A stretch of 13,413 bases of DNA. Origin: Rubrobacteraceae bacterium. GTDB taxonomy: Bacteria; Actinomycetota; Rubrobacteria; Rubrobacterales; Rubrobacteraceae. The position numbers were made by a program, and so were the translations under genes. The notes under the pieces were generated by a model. The model ran no database searches. It saw nothing but the letters and a program-made list of their open reading frames with translations, and had not been told where the DNA came from. Positions 13,185-13,413 of this stretch are shown here, in pieces (positions within the stretch are counted from its first letter, which is position 1; every line of letters starts with the position of its first letter). The stretch is taken from contig JACCSM010000395.1 of the NCBI GenBank assembly GCA_013698525.1, positions 1 through 13,413 of the forward strand. The letters are read 5' to 3'.

Positions 13185-13413
13185 TCTTCTCCCTCCTGCA
13201 GGGACATCCGGCCACCTGTGTGACGAGTCGCATGGCCCCAGAAGCCCTCCGGTGCGAACAGTTCGTCGACGCACTCATCGAGGATACCGGCCTCGAAGGT
13301 CAGGTCGAGGACTGTATAGCGCTTGCGGATCGTCCGCGCCCTCGAGTACGTCGCCCCGAAGTCCTCCCAGCCGAGCCCGATCTCGACGGGACTGGTGGGA
13401 CAACCGGCGGCCC
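13181..13413 (-). CDS. sn-glycerol-1-phosphate dehydrogenase (AraM/EgsA type), C-terminal end only
   Basis: The last 77 codons of a gene enter from the right edge and end in a TGA (13181-13183) that overlaps the gpsA-like ATG. The residues CPTSPVEIGL, then RARTIRKRYTVLDLTFEAG and ILDECVDELF, match the C-terminal region of bacterial AraM and archaeal-type G1P dehydrogenases. That region typically has a Pro-Thr-x-Pro-x-x-IGL stretch, a helix and an IRxRYTVLDL motif. These enzymes reduce DHAP to sn-glycerol 1-phosphate (EC 1.1.1.261), the mirror-image backbone used in archaeal lipids and, in Bacillus, for prenylglyceryl phosphate. The metal ligands and NAD site lie outside the window and cannot be checked. 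The call rests on this tail alone. Confidence 0.7.
   Translation of the reverse strand, partial: AAGCPTSPVEIGLGWEDFGATYSRARTIRKRYTVLDLTFEAGILDECVDELFAPEGFWGHATRHTGGRMSLQEGEE
13191..13197 (-). promoter_or_regulatory. Shine-Dalgarno that fixes the gpsA-like start
   Basis: AGGAGGG on the minus strand, six bases before the ATG at 13184, lies within the last codons of the upstream gene. It rules out the longer frame starting at 13274. Confidence 0.8.

Noticed and set aside
12093..13223. Long plus-strand frame of 376 codons opposite the gpsA-like gene
   Set aside because: It is the antisense of a gene with clear family motifs, its translation is Arg/His/Pro-rich without domain features, and long antisense frames are expected in high-GC DNA.
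13185..13274. N-terminal extension of the gpsA-like protein
   Set aside because: The extension lies over the end of the upstream dehydrogenase, which overlaps the ATG at 13184 as ATGA, and a strong Shine-Dalgarno precedes that ATG.

Overview
The window looks like a high-GC actinobacterial chromosome, most likely Rubrobacter or a close relative. This is inferred from base composition, gene style, the conserved C-terminal domain of the helical protein at 9647-10249, and the type of lipid genes present. No database search was run. No tRNA, rRNA, CRISPR array or insertion sequence is visible.

Layout: almost everything reads on the minus strand. The exception is a 5'-truncated AbrB-family membrane protein gene at 2-427 (+), which converges on and overlaps the last minus-strand gene. 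Reading minus-strand transcription from right to left, the first block is a tight operon at 10375-13413. It holds the end of an sn-glycerol-1-phosphate dehydrogenase (AraM/EgsA-like), an NAD(P)-dependent glycerol-3-phosphate dehydrogenase (GpsA-like) and an FAD-dependent GlpD. Next comes a phasin-like helical protein (9647-10249) with its own ribosome binding site and a convincing terminator (9472-9492). A leader of about 550 bp (9094-9646) follows, with a plausible promoter.

The second block is a polyketide/fatty-chain cassette at 413-9093. It has one fully reducing type I PKS module (KS-AT-DH-psiKR-ER-KR-ACP, about 2,180 codons), a stand-alone thioester reductase overlapping it by ATGA, and a Sfp-type phosphopantetheinyl transferase. 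There is no thioesterase. The family logic is that the transferase loads the ACP, the PKS builds a saturated chain, and the reductase releases it as an aldehyde or alcohol. The architecture resembles the cyanobacterial heterocyst-glycolipid set (HglE PKS, HetM/HglB reductase, HetI transferase).

The PKS reading frame is broken twice, once just after the KS (about 7583-7597) and once inside the KR fold (3644-3647). Each break needs a net -1 shift, yet all expected catalytic motifs survive on both sides. Either the breaks are sequence/assembly errors, or the gene was inactivated very recently.

The most interesting reading is that a maker of fully reduced alkyl chains sits beside enzymes that set glycerol-phosphate stereochemistry (both G1P and G3P). 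This suggests an unusual membrane or storage lipid pathway, for example ether-linked or long-chain alcohol lipids. That link is inference from adjacency.
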